Origin: Lanius collurio
Taxonomy: Eukaryota; Chordata; Aves; Passeriformes; Laniidae
Assembly: GCA_020086605.1 (NCBI GenBank)
Contig: JACBWW010000016.1
Location: forward strand, 2,938,315-3,002,314
Direction: 5' to 3'
DNA length: 64,000 nucleotides
In this document: positions 24,290-35,650 of the stretch, one piece after another
Numbering within the stretch: the stretch's first letter is position 1
Layout of the letters: every line of letters starts with the position of its first letter
Made by a program: the position numbers and the translations under genes
Notes under the pieces: generated by a model
Databases searched by the model: none
Told to the model about the DNA's origin: nothing
The model's input: only the letters and a program-made list of their open reading frames with translations

Positions 24290-24850
24290 GGAGAAATTCA
24301 ACCCCCATGTCTGGCCCTTTGATGCTCCTTCTCAGCCACACGAAGAGCTCAGCCCCGAGGCCGGCCCAGCTGCTGCCCACGTTAAACTCAGCTGGGGGCT
24401 CCTCGCCTGGCCCAGCGCTGCCTGCTCCCACCCTGCTGCCGCTGGGAGGGCACCCTGGGCCGGGAGGGCACCCTGGGCCGCTCCGGGCCGGAAGGGCACC
24501 CTGGGCCGGGAGGGCACCCTGGGCCCCTCTGGGCCGGGTGGGCACCCTGGGCTGCTCGGGGCCGGGAGGGCACCCTGGGCCGGGAGGGCACCCTGGGCCG
24601 CTCCGGGCCGGGCGGGCACCCTGGGCCGGGAGGGCACCCTGGGCCGCTCCGGGCCGGGTGGGCACCCTGGGCCGCTCGGGGCCGGGAGGGCACCCTGGGC
24701 CGCTCCGGGCCGGGTGGGCACCCTGGGCCGCTCCGGGCCGGGTGGGTGCTGGCCGCAGCTGCTGCTGCTGGCGCTCCCAGGGCTGCAGCCTCCTGTGAGT
24801 CCCCCCTGCCCTGGGCAGCCTCGGGACATCCGCCCTGGCGCACACGGCCC
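24290..24850. other. Isolated GC-rich, CpG-containing block
   Basis: About 560 bp of very GC-rich sequence in an AT-rich neighbourhood, with abundant CpG and a minisatellite core (24444-24752). All six frames stay open for 150-200 codons because the sequence contains almost no A/T-rich stop codons. The predicted Gly/Pro/Ala-rich chains (e.g. minus 24231-24845) are therefore not evidence of a gene. It may be a CpG island, a regulatory element or just an expanded repeat. No TATA box, gene start or splice donor is evident. Confidence 0.7.
24444..24752. repeat. GC-rich minisatellite with 18- and 28-bp units
   Basis: Twelve copies of the core 'gcaccctgggc'. Short units of 18 bp ('gggagggcaccctgggcc') alternate with units extended by about 10 bp ('gctccgggcc'). 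Over part of the array this gives a 46-bp higher-order repeat. G-runs such as ggg-cc-ggg-t-ggg-caccct-ggg meet the G3N1-7 quadruplex rule several times. Units differ by a few point changes (gggagg, gggtgg, ggcggg, ggaagg). Likely length-polymorphic. Confidence 0.93.
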
Positions 24851-25313
24851 TGTGGCCCTGAGTTACACTGAGTAATACACTTTTATTTACCTCCTAGGGA
24901 AACCTCCCTCCTTCTCTTCAGATAAAATGAAACGAAAGGCTTCAAGACTATGTATTCCTATAGCGTCTGTATAGGAAGAAAGGCAGTGTCTTACATGATT
25001 TGTTGTCCAGGTAACAACACGAAACTCGTTTCTGGTCGATAGCTGGAGCCCCCACAGGGCTGTTACTTTTTAAGGGTGGATTGTTTGGTTAAGAATGGAA
25101 CAAGGAGGTGTTGTGGTGAAAGGGGCAGGGAACGAGCCCCAGCAGCGCTGGAAGGGTGCCCTCAGGGGTTGGCAGCCAACCTAAACCTCCACCTGCAATG
25201 GCAGCTCCCAAAGCCAGCCTCTGCTGGCCTACCACACCCACATATCTGTGGCAGCACTTGTTTGGTTCCAGCATTCAACTGCTGTTTGCTATGAAATGGG
25301 ACACTCTCTTTTT

Positions 25314-25360
25314 AAACATTTATGCTATTAATTAATTGCAACAGGGAGGCATAAATGTTT
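25314..25360. repeat. Perfect 12-bp inverted repeat with 23-nt spacer
   Basis: 'aaacatttatgc' (25314-25325) and its exact reverse complement 'gcataaatgttt' (25349-25360). The spacer contains TTAATTAATT, a homeodomain/POU-like AT core. It could be a paired binding site or a small hairpin. No flanking duplication suggesting a MITE was seen. Confidence 0.9.
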
Positions 25361-25948
25361 GTTTCTCACTCAGCCACCCACAAGATGGATTATGAGCTGT
25401 GTGGAGCTTGAAAGAGATTGAATAGAAATAGACTCATTTAAAAATATTTTTTGTGAGAAATATAAAATTACACGTTTGCTAAAAATAAAGGATTTTTCTC
25501 CATCCATCCTCTCTTTGGTAGTAGGTCCCAATCAGAAAAAATGTGACTTGCTAATGTGTAGTAGGAAAACACCTAGTTCTTGATTCCTGCCAAGCCAACT
25601 TAGGCTTCAGATGATTAAAGAAACTATTTTGTATTGGAGACTATTGGTAGCCAATAGATTAAGTGGATATTATACCTGTGGTAATATGAATTGAGTAAAT
25701 GAACATTACGAAAATGAGATTGCTGTTACTTTGTTCCCCAAGTAGTCTTGTCTAAGGTAACTTATTTTTAGACAGTGTCACACATCTCTTACTGGATGAG
25801 AAAAGGAAATTTCTGGAGATTAGAAGATGAGAAAGCAGTCTGTATGCTTAAACGTTAAATATAGTCAGACTTATGGCTGCCTAACTCTGCAAGAGGTTAC
25901 TTATTTCCTGTGCTAAATTTGGATGTCTGTTTTAAAAGACTATTCTCA

Positions 25949-25970
25949 GGGAAAATTATGGGAAAATTAT
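25949..25970. repeat. 11-bp tandem duplication
   Basis: Two exact adjacent copies of 'gggaaaattat'. Confidence 0.9.
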
Positions 25971-28514
25971 TGTGCAAGCACAGATGTGAGCGGAAAAATA
26001 TCACAGAACTTTTCAGAGCATTCCTTTACCAGCACATGCAACTGCAAACAGAAAAATTCAGAGCCCAACAGCTTATATTATAGTTAGCTTTTATGATCCA
26101 TTGACATTTTTAGCTTTTGCTCCATCATCTGAACATGGTGTCAGTAAGTGTAAAATCCCTCTTTTGCTGTTTTGGTATCCTAGGGACTCTATTACTAATA
26201 TAACTTGATTTTTCTAAGGTCAGTAAAATGCTTCCTGATCCCAACAGTTCCCATTCATGTACAGGAGAGCTTCTTTGTATTGGGAAGCTTGTGACATTCT
26301 CTCAATTCCTCAAGAAAATCATTTAAAGCACTGTAGGGTCAGGGTTTTTTAATAGGAAAAAGATTGTTCCCACAAGTATTAATCTTCCATATTTACCTCT
26401 TAGGGTTGGATGTGTGCTAAAATAGATTTGGAATAATTACTAAAGATGTAGTTGATAAGCCTAATCTAAAACAAGCATTGTGAAGTAATGCTAATGAAAT
26501 TTAGTGGCTGAGGGGAGGAAATATTTCTTTGTTGAAGTCTGATAATTATGGAGCTGAAAATGCTTAGTGCTCTTTAAGGAGAGGGAGTAAAAAAGCTACT
26601 TATTTATTTTAATACTAAGCAGTTGTATTTTTCTAACAGCTAAGTTTAAGCTGACACTGCTACAGTTAATCTCTTACTCCATCTGTGTGTAACCACTTCC
26701 CACTTGGGACAATATTTACCAACTTTTCAGAATGAATCACATTTAAGCAACAACAAATCTATTACAAACATTAGTTGGTGTCTGCCTCTTACCACAGCCT
26801 CAGGAATACTCAGCATTTTCTGGACCGCAGTGGGGCAATCAGAAGTTTAGGTATTTCAGGGAAAAAAATTCCATGTGTGCTTTATTGAACCCTATTCAGG
26901 AAATGGTGTAAGCTGTTTATTCCTGACTTGTATTTTAGCACAAAATCCAAACCTCTCTAGTGTTAAAATGGGACCAACCTTCCCCTGTCTCTCTCCACAA
27001 AGTTCTCATGCAATTTTCTTTGGATGTGCACCTGCACGTTCATATTTAAAGGTGTGCTCTCTCAGTTGTTGTGCCATTAGACTTCTCCTAAATTCAAAAT
27101 CTGGCTCAGGGGGTGGCTCACGTTGGGTTCCAGCGATGACAGGGCTGTATCAGCCTCCAGTGCCTCAGTTCCAAACGCAGGGAGGAGCAGCACTTGAGCC
27201 AAGCGCGGCAGCACAGCTCTGAGGGGACGGGAGCAGCAGTGACTCCTGTTCTCTTTCCAAAAGCCAGGAACCAGCTGTGACCCAGCGTGCTGCTCTGCCT
27301 CGGAGCCCTGCAGGCTCCCTGTTTTACCTCACAACTCTTTGTTCTACTACTGGGAGTTCAGGTTTTCGCTTCTAGATCAATTTAACAGTTTCGGATTTGA
27401 AAGATTTGGGTTTTGTTTTATCCATAAATGAGTAAATCACAATGACATCTAATCTTAATCCTAATCTTTCTTTGAAAGGACTGAGAAACAAATAGTAAAT
27501 TTTCATGAGTTTGGAGGGGATTTTTTTAGGTATATGTGAAGTGGACAAACACTGGATGCTTCTACATGTTGAAAAAAATCAGGGGCATTGAGTGGTTTAA
27601 TTAGAACCACCATCCTATTTCTGAGTAACTGCATAATAAGATTTTGTTTGTCTTGTAGCCTTCTCTAAACCCAGGAAGACTTTTTTTTTAAACTTAGAGA
27701 TCAAATTTTAAGTTATAGCTCCTCTTGGGTGGCATTTGTAATGCAGTCTGATCTCCCTTCCCTGCACACGTCAATGCATTTTTTATGGAGTCTTATCTTA
27801 AAACTAGAGCCACTGCTACTCTGGAGTGAACATCACATTCTTCTTAGCTAGAGATAACTAAATCTATTCAAAAATTTTCTCATTTTTTTCTGCAGGGGTT
27901 TTTCTGAGGGGTTTTAATTAGTCATCTGATTGTTATAATATCAAGCCAAATATTATTAAACCCTCACATTAAGATGTTAAACGAAACCCAGAAACTTCCA
28001 TAAGAAACCTGATCTTCAACAAGCAATCTCATTAGTAATACAAAGCAGAATTGCTGTTTACTCACTGACAGACAACTCTCTTTAACAGACTTATTGGGAA
28101 AATTTAACTCTTCTGTAGCGCCCAGGACTTGAATTGATTTTGAAGACATTTTTTTCTAAGCATTTTCTATTGCTTTGCAAGGCTTTGTAGTACTGGGAAG
28201 AAATATGAGAGATGTAAAAGCCATATATCACACTTTTAGATTGAATTATGTCTGAGATTCTTAGAGTGGAAAAAGCAAATGAAAAAGGAATATGTTTTTT
28301 TCTTCCATATTTCTTTCTCTGTGCAATCTAACAGCTCCCATTAGCCAGGTCTCTTTAGTACAAATGCACGTTTAAGAAACTGATCTGTGACAGGATGTTA
28401 GTCAGGTGGTGGCAGTGCATGACACACTGCTGAATTACAAAGCTGGCTTTCAGGAGGGAAACTTTTGGTCTTATTTGGGGATCTTAGCAGGGTTCTCAGT
28501 GTGAGCAGGACTGC

Positions 28515-28600
28515 AGGACTTGAGGGGGTCCAGGAGAGCTGGCTAGTCAAGGACAGCTTCCTTGGAGCACAAAAACTGTCCGTTGTAATTGCAGGAGGTC
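28515..28600 (+). mobile_element. CR1 LINE internal fragment (probable)
   Basis: 'gggggtccaggagagctgg', 'agcacaaaaactgtcc' and 'gcaggaggtcaa' follow, in order, the spacer between the endonuclease and reverse-transcriptase domains of avian CR1 ORF2 (family: gtccaggagggctgg, gcacaggaactgtcc, aggaagtcaag). It is short and decayed, with no coding potential. The identity is from memory of the family only. Confidence 0.45.
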
Positions 28601-30814
28601 AATGAATAGCCATTCCTGCCAAGAGACATGCTCAGAGTGGTAGATTCAACAAAATTTGGTAAAAATTTTTAAAAACATTGTTTTGTTGTTTCCAAAATTA
28701 ATTTTGTTCGTTGTCAAGCTGATAAAGGAGCATTTAATGTCAGACTGTCTTAGCCCAGGATTTTTTAACTGACTTGAACATTAATTCTGGACCATTCAAG
28801 ATGGCGCTATTGTTCTCTGGGTTGGCTTGCTGTCCTTGTTGCCCACTTATACAAACCCTTCCCTGCCTCCTCTGAATTGGTGACAGTGTTTTAGCAGAAC
28901 TACTTCCACTTGTGTGCACCAGCAGGTCACAAGGAATGCTGTCATACTAAAATTCCGAGATACTTCTCCATTTTTTCCCCACTACAGGTTTAAGCCTGCA
29001 TGCCTTGAACTGTGAATAAACCTGCACAGATCCAACTCCCATCACCAGTAATGGTATTCCAATGCCAGCAACAGCTCTTACAAAAAATTAATTCCCTAAC
29101 CCCACAGTCATTTTGTTTTTATCTCCCTGTGTGTTTCAAAAACCACTTCTGGAAAAGTGCTGTTCTTCAAGAAGTTGCTGCACTGATAAATTTATGCTGA
29201 AACTACCCAGTAATGTCACACTTTCAATCCCAGTGTTGAACTGCAAACCAACAGCTTATCTGCATCTTATTGAAAATATCACTTTTGAGCTGTGATGCCC
29301 TCTAGATTAACAAACAATGTACAAAGCAGGTTTCTTCACTCTTCTCTTTAGGGAATCTCACAGAAGGATAAGGACTTTTGCCTTCTATTTTCAGTGAATT
29401 CAGGTCTCATTACATTCCTTTGGGTAATGCATGGAACTGCTGTGTCAAACATATTCAGACAACACTGGGAAATAATACAGTAGGATGACCTGACTAAAAT
29501 GATAGTTTTCAGTAAGTGCTTTCAACACTAACTAAAGAAGTAAATTAATCCTCTCTGCTCTCACTCAGTAACATGGGTGAGCTGCTCTGTTTAATTCATG
29601 CCCTACAAAAAGGCAGCTTTTTTGCTTTGATGAGCAAAGGGCTCTGGGGGGCTCCAAACAGCAGTGGGGTTTCACCTCAGCAATGCAGATGTGTTCCAGT
29701 GGAGTTGGTGCTCATCTTAGGGACTTCAGAGAAAGGGTTTTTTTCAGTTGATTTCTCTACCTGATGGAAGTGATGCAAAAGGACTGCATCAGATATGCTG
29801 TGCAGCATAATTTCAATCAAATAATTTCTAGCTGCAACCCAAAGTTGAAGGTTTAGGGTACTGCTCCCTGTCCCAAAATCATGGCTATTGCAGAGCTGGA
29901 GCACAGCTTGGTGTGAGTGGCCACATACTCTGTGTCCAGTTTAATACCTTTGCCTGTGAAACACTGCAGATTTGAATAAAGCATGTCAGGGGCAAGCTTT
30001 GCCTCTTACAGCAGCTCCTCTGCCTTTCTGTTGTAATTCAGAGCAGGCTTCAGGGAGGTTTTTTTAATTATGAAAGTACCTTTATGGTGTTTGGCTGTCT
30101 AGGCTGGAGGGGATTGAATTATGGCACAGGCTCCCTTTCTCACTTGCTCGGCAGGTGTAGTATGGATACTCACGGCTGAGATTCTGATCCTGAAATAAGG
30201 TTTTTAATCAAGTTAGTGTGAAATTCAAAGTTAGTCTCAAATGTGTATTTGTATGGCATAAGGTTAAGGAATAGAGTGATAATTTTGCATGGTGACAACT
30301 TCAAAATCATCTTTGAAGTAGAATGGGAGACATGCTGAGTCTCATAGCTTTGCATATGGAAGGGGTAAGAACTGTTTTTATCACTTTTTACCTAAGATTT
30401 AAAAGATAGATTAGAATTTAAATGTGTTAGCACAAAACTTGTAGGTTGTTCTGCTCTAAAAAGGTTAAACTCAATGGTTTTTAAAAAGGTTCAACTTCTT
30501 TAACAAGAAGTCTTCAAATGCAAGCACTGTGGAGTAGCAGGTAGGAGCTTAGTATATAGAAAATAGTAAGGAAAAAAAGTCTTCTTGAATTCCATCCACT
30601 TATCACTCCTCACAGCTGTTGCTGTAATTTCCTATAGTCAAGTGACACTTTAAAAATATCCTTTGTCTTCACAATTGCTAACAAATTAGAAAATTCATGA
30701 AGTACCTCAGAAAAATTGAGGTATTTTCTCATCCCTGAATCTGCCACTCTGTGTCCCAGTGAGATAGGGCCAGTCTAGAATGTTTAAAACCTGCTTAGAG
30801 AGGGATATTTACTG
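28601..30814. other. Unique non-coding stretch
   Basis: Short chance frames only (60-75 codons, 29012-29904). A YY1-like 'aagatggcg' occurs at 28798-28806. No repeat family recognised. Confidence 0.5.
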
Positions 30815-31017
30815 GGCTGTGAGGCATTGGGACAGATTGTCCAGAGAAGCTGTGGCTGCCCCATCCCTAGAAGTGTTCAAGGCCAGTTTGGATGGGGCTC
30901 TGAGCAGCCCCATCATGGAATCATGGATCATGGAAGGGTCCCTGCCCCTGGCAGGGCACTGGAATGAGATGAGTTTGTGGTCCCTTCCAACCCAAACCAT
31001 TCTGTCATTCCATGATG
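30815..31017 (+). mobile_element. CR1 LINE 3'-end fragment
   Basis: Typical avian CR1 ending: 'gtccagagaagctgtggctg', 'ccccatccctagaagtgttc', 'aaggccagtttggatgggg', 'cagccccatcatgg', 'tggtcccttccaaccc' and a tail of degenerate ATTCTATG-like octamers ('attctgtcattccatgatg'). It is 5'-truncated. The 106- and 104-codon frames over it are by-products. Confidence 0.95.
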
Positions 31018-31447
31018 TTCCTACTTCCCTGCTACAGTGCTCTAATGGAAAGTGTGGAGGGAGGACGAGCTGCACCCCTCCTAGAACAGGAGATGGGTAA
31101 TCCATCCAGCCCTGCTTGTACAAGTCTTTCTCATTTTGGATGGTACAGATCAGTCACATGGTACGGGACAGCCAACAGATGGCTGGAGATTGATTGCCAG
31201 AACTGAAGAAAATGGGAATATTTAATAGCTTTTTTTGAGCTCTAGATACAATTCCTGCAGTAATACTGGAGGAGCTTAAATAGAGAATTTTTCCAGTTAC
31301 CAAAGTGTGAAAATATGGGAAGGTATACTTGTTTTTATTGAATGCTGCTCTATAACTCAGACAGAAACTTCTTTTAGTGACTGAAAAGACTTCTAAGTTT
31401 ATTACTAGCTATTTAGATTTTTAAAAGAATACTTTTTTTTTTTCCAG
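31018..31447. other. Unique sequence upstream of candidate exon
   Basis: Ends in an 11-T polypyrimidine run followed by CCAG (31433-31447), a strong 3' splice-site context. Branch-point-like 'ttactag' lies ~40 nt upstream. Otherwise featureless. Confidence 0.5.
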
Positions 31448-31527
31448 GGGAGTTGGATCTTTGATAACTGCTGCAACAGAAGGAAGATATTACAGAGGTG
31501 TTTGCTCTGTCAGGAAGTCTTCAAAAG
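31448..31527 (+). other. Candidate internal exon (80 nt) with strong splice sites
   Basis: The acceptor is a run of 11 T then CCAG, ending at 31447. The donor is AAAAG/GTAAGTAAT (GT at 31528-31529), matching the U1 consensus at +1 to +6. Two of three frames are open. Reading from base 1 gives a 26-residue peptide starting GSWIFDNCCN, with five Cys. Reading from base 2 gives GVGSLITAATEGRYYRG and on, which looks more protein-like. The third frame stops at once. An 80-nt length is not a multiple of three, so skipping would shift frame. I do not recognise the peptide. It could be a coding exon of a large gene whose introns fill this window, a lncRNA exon, or a pseudo-exon. Confidence 0.42.
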
Positions 31528-33785
31528 GTAAGTAATGTTCTGTGAACTCCAATTTTCCTAAGCCTCTAGACAATATTGCTCTGAAGAATGTCACTGTGAA
31601 AACTCCTCCTGACGTAATAACATTTAATATGTGCTGTCTTTTTATGAAATCTATTTGAAATATGTAGTTACTGAAGTAGGGCTATGCAGCTGATGAGAGA
31701 GAGGTGCTGGAAAGCTGTCACATGAAAACTGGGGAAGAGGATGAGGGAAAAGAGCATGGTCTTAAAGGAGTGGTGATCACAATTCATATTTGAATGAAAT
31801 ATTTGATGAAGAGTGAAATTTAATTTCTCATCATATGGGAAAAAAAACTAAGCTGTTGTGAATCTGGTTAAGTTCTAAAGTCCTAATGGTGATAGGAATG
31901 AGTAGGGGAACAAACTTTGTAAGGTACTTGTGTGTCTTCCCACTTTTTGTGATCTCCTCATAACCACCGTGTTTGAAGACGTTTTGGAAATGCTGTCATC
32001 TCTTGAGAACAGGTTCCCCTCTCTGATTTCAGCCCCTGTGTGGAATTGTACATCTCCAGGTTCTAACCCAACAGAATCTGTGGTCCTTCGCCCAGATAAG
32101 GAATAAACCACAGCTCTCCTTTCAAGTTCCTGGAGTTTTCTTCTAAGTCCTGAACTCCACAAGCAAATTCCTTGGCTTCCTCAGTTCTCTTACCTGAGTT
32201 GAACTCCTCGGATTGCTTTTTTAACTTCCTATGACTGTATCTGCTCTCACTTGCTTTCAACTTGTCTCATCTGCATTCTACGTGGAAATAAACCCTTTGT
32301 TTTGTACTCCAGTTGGTAAATGTGTTGGCCATACCTTTGGCTGCTTTACAGTTGCTGCTCTAGTGAGAAATTCTCTGCAAATAATTTGAAATTTAGCATC
32401 CATTGCCATGTGACTCTTACCATTAGAGGAAGTTTTGAGCAGTAAGGATGGGGGAAGTAATCTTGGTTAAGCAACTGTTTCACAGTATAATAATCAATTT
32501 AAAGGTTTGCTGTAGAGCTGCTATAGTGCCTGACAGCCTGATGGGTAGGAATTTCGGAAGTTACCATATGTTTATGGAAGGAACAAACCTGCACATTGAC
32601 TTAAAATGTATTTTCTTTATGATGTGTTCAGTGCTAGCTGATGATTTTTTCCACTCTCCCTTAGCGTGCTTTGCTAAGCAATGGAAAAATGGGAAGTTTC
32701 TGTTGTTACTGCTTTCTGTCTTAACCAGCTGACAGAACCTCGTGCCCTGAGTGGGGAGTCCTCAGTTCTCCCAGGTTATCTCTGCTGTTTGGCTAATTTG
32801 TTACTGACACTGAATATCTGTCACTCCAGCCTTCTCCTGAGGTTACTTTCTCCAGTGGCCTACTGTCAATCTTCTCAGCAGACATTTTGCTAATGTAATT
32901 GGTTTTTACTTGCTTTAGTTTCATAGTTTACATATAGGTAGAAGCATCTTAAATCTTCATTATGTGCATCCTTTACACACTGGAAAAAGTTATGGTTCTT
33001 TAAAATGTTGCATTCTTTGTTGCTAGGGAGACATCAGCATGAAATTGTACTCTTTGTGCTTCCAATTTCTTTGCTAATTATTGTTAAAGGAAGCTGGGAA
33101 GAGACAAATCTTTGGGAATTTGCTGCTATTAATTTCATTTTATTTTAATGCAGTTTGATCTGTGTTATTTGGTTCAGAATGCATTTACGTCATTAAGTTT
33201 CTTAGAGATTCACTGGTTACTGTGGAGCTCTGAGGTTAATTGAGTAATCATTAGTAGCATGTATTGTCTGGTAAAAATGAATTAAAATTGACTGGAATCC
33301 AAAAGAAACACACATTCTCTTTTTATCATATGAAAGGGGACAGTGTGGTTCCTCTAATAAAGACATTTATCAAGTGACCATCTGGTTAGCCTGTACCATG
33401 GAGCATGCAGCAATATTCCTTTTCATTTTGAAAAACAAGCCACATGTTGCAACTAACTAGAATTTATTTGAACTTCTGATTTATGGAGCCAATTTAGATT
33501 TAAGTCTGTTTGATGTCCATTCGAAGTCAGCTGGTCCTAATTTTCCTGACTGTGTTTTTATATGTTCTGTGAATATTTTATATATCACCAGAAATAATAC
33601 AAAGTCTTAATCACTGTGGAGCAGGTGGTAACATTTTTGTCTTTTTGTCCAACTCTGCTTTGGTAATACCATTTATTTTTCTTTTATGTCTGTTTTGTGA
33701 TTGTTAATTGCACTGAAAACCACAGTAAGAAAATGATGAATCTTCATCACAACAAGAAAATATTTATCGTATAGGTGGCTGATGG
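31528..33785. other. Unique non-coding stretch
   Basis: Holds decayed-looking minus-strand frames at 31875-32260 (listed separately) and chance frames at 32448-32893. No recognised repeat. Confidence 0.45.
31875..32260 (-). other. Minus-strand charged open frames, possibly decayed ORF
   Basis: Two overlapping frames (95 codons, 31875-32162; 65 codons, 32063-32260) are unusually rich in Lys/Glu/Arg. The 65-codon one includes EEFNSGKRTEEAKEF and reads on past a single stop. A consensus 5' splice site CAG/GTAAGA lies inside it (minus strand, about 32192). I recognise no domain. Options are a degraded retroelement ORF, an exon of an antisense transcript, or chance. Confidence 0.2.
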
Positions 33786-33912
33786 TATCATGGAATGGAT
33801 AGGGTTGGAAGGCACCACTGGAGGCAGTGCAGTCCAGCTCCCTGCTCCAAGCACGCTTCCCCTGGAGTGGATTATTCAAGATTGTGCTTAGACAGCTTTT
33901 GCATATCTCCAC
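33786..33912 (-). mobile_element. CR1 LINE 3'-end fragment (antisense)
   Basis: Starts with an antisense octamer tail ('atcatggaatggatagggtt'), then 'ggaaggcaccactggaggca', 'gtccagctccctgctcc' and 'tgcttagacagcttttgcat' plus 'atctcca'. This parallels the CR1 subfamily whose 3' end reads ggaaggnacctctggag, ccaacccccctgctc, and ggctttngaatatctcca in antisense. It is truncated and non-coding. Confidence 0.87.
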
Positions 33913-34500
33913 AGCCTCTTCATATAGCTAGCTGTACCCCATGAAAATATAATTACAATTTGAAAAATTATAGAGGTTTTCTCTGCTGGACACAATCACA
34001 AATAGCTTTTTAATTAGAATAGGCTGGTCTAGGTTTGAAAGAGAGTTAATGAAAATCAGCCTGGATATTGAATAATATCAGTTCTTAAGGTAGCTTAAAA
34101 AAATGTGAAAACCCTTTTAAGAGGGATGTAGGGAAGAGGTGGATTGTGCTGTCTGTCAGTCATGACCATGGAACTGGGTGCAGAAATGTTACTCCTTGGA
34201 CACAATTCTCTGCACAGAAGTCTGTTTGCTCTTTGCACTCTGTTTTTCCTGCCAGATTTAATAGCTGAAATCTTAAGACAATCATATTTAATATTCTCAG
34301 GGAAACTAATGTGTCTTTTGTAGCAACTAACTAGCCAGCAGCCTTCTAGCCATACAGTATCTAGCTAGAAAAAAATGATTTTTAAACTTTGCATATGGCA
34401 AGAATGGAATTAAATTGCTTTTATCTTCAACCATGCTGCATTTATTTCAATACATATTTTTTATTGTGTCACCATTTTCTGATCTTTGGTAAAAACATAC

Positions 34501-34603
34501 CTAAATAGTATATGTGTCTACACATATATGCAAATATAGTGCAAATATATATTTTTCCATATATTTTTTTCTCTATATATATGTATATAAATATAGTCAG
34601 CTA
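34501..34603. repeat. AT-rich low-complexity tract with TA-rich palindrome
   Basis: Repeated atata/tatat steps. It contains a 9-bp palindrome, 'tatatgtgt' (34509-34517) against 'acacatata' (34520-34528), with a 2-nt loop. Confidence 0.85.
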
Positions 34604-35569
34604 TTCCTGTTTTTCCTTTCACTTTTATTAATGAAGAAGAATTATTTTGCATTAAAACCACTAGATTCGATAGATGTTTGATGGGCTAATATAAAGTCTA
34701 TGATATTCCATGAAATGTGGGATTTTTTTTCTGTTAAAAATATTATTTACAGAAAAATGTAAGCTATAAATACCTCTTGCTTAACCAGGTATGGTTTGCA
34801 TGAGAAATTTTAAAAGAGCATGGAATGGGTGCTTTTACTTGGAATGGTGGAAATGATGCAAATGCTACCGTGGTGTGCAAGTTGCTGATTTAAAGCTGGG
34901 AGACAGCTTGATTTACTCTTGCCTGCAGGCTAGGAATAGCAGTAAGCTTATTTTGACTATAAATGGAAAAAGTATGACATAAAAGTCACACAGTAAAACA
35001 TTTTGCTTATATCCATTGGAACTTGTTTAGCTGCATAACTCTGGCAGTTTCTTTGAATATATCTTTCTGTGTCTGTGCTATCTCTGCCTGTGTTCTGTGC
35101 CACTACATTTCGTCTGCACAGTTCTCTCATTTATCTTTTTCTTGTTCCCTTGACTAAACCAGAGCTTTCAATCTATCCTGACAGTGTGTGGATGTAAAAA
35201 TTACAAGAAATGACCCACACTAGACAAGTTTATCACAGCTCTTTCTGACTGAGTCATGAGGAAGGATCTTATTTTGATTCACCTGCTAGACCTCGTGTCT
35301 ATTCATTGATTTATGTGTAGCAGGGAATGTTAAGTTCCCTAAAATGAAGTGTCTGATCCTTAGGTTTAAGTAAGGGAAAAGAGGAATACATTTTCCCATT
35401 CTCCAACTATAAGCTGTGTACTACTTCGTTCTAGAACTCTCAAATGCATGTTACAATTTTACCTTTTAGCAAACCTCCAGTAATTGCATTTTGCAAAGCA
35501 ATTTGTAAGATCCTGAGTGAGGGGAAGATCTTGAGAGTGAAGGGTCAGAAACAAAGCCGTTAAAGGTTT

Positions 35570-35650
35570 GGATAAGATCAAATGACCTGCTTATAACTGC
35601 ACTTAGCCAGTGGTAAAAGATGGGAAATTAAGGCATGCTTCCTACAATGG
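35570..35650 (-). repeat. Possible MIR-like SINE core (antisense)
   Basis: 'aatgacctgcttataactgc', 'cttagccagtggtaaaagat' and 'gggaaatta' resemble antisense MIR-type SINE blocks (gtgacttgcccaaggtcac, cagccagtggcagagctggga). The match is weak and only a library alignment would decide. Confidence 0.33.

Larger units (their letters stand above)
24753..28514. other. Unique non-coding stretch
   Basis: Moderately GC-rich islets at 25080-25280 and 27110-27340 contain chance frames (72 codons, and 115 codons at 26875-27222). No repeat or gene is recognised. It includes the inverted repeat at 25314 and the small duplication at 25949. Confidence 0.45.

Noticed and set aside
24231..24875. Gly/Pro/Ala-rich frames of 150-204 codons in several frames on both strands, collagen-like at first sight
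   Set aside because: They come from a stop-free GC-rich minisatellite. Unit lengths of 18 and 28 bp do not keep one frame, and all frames are open at once.
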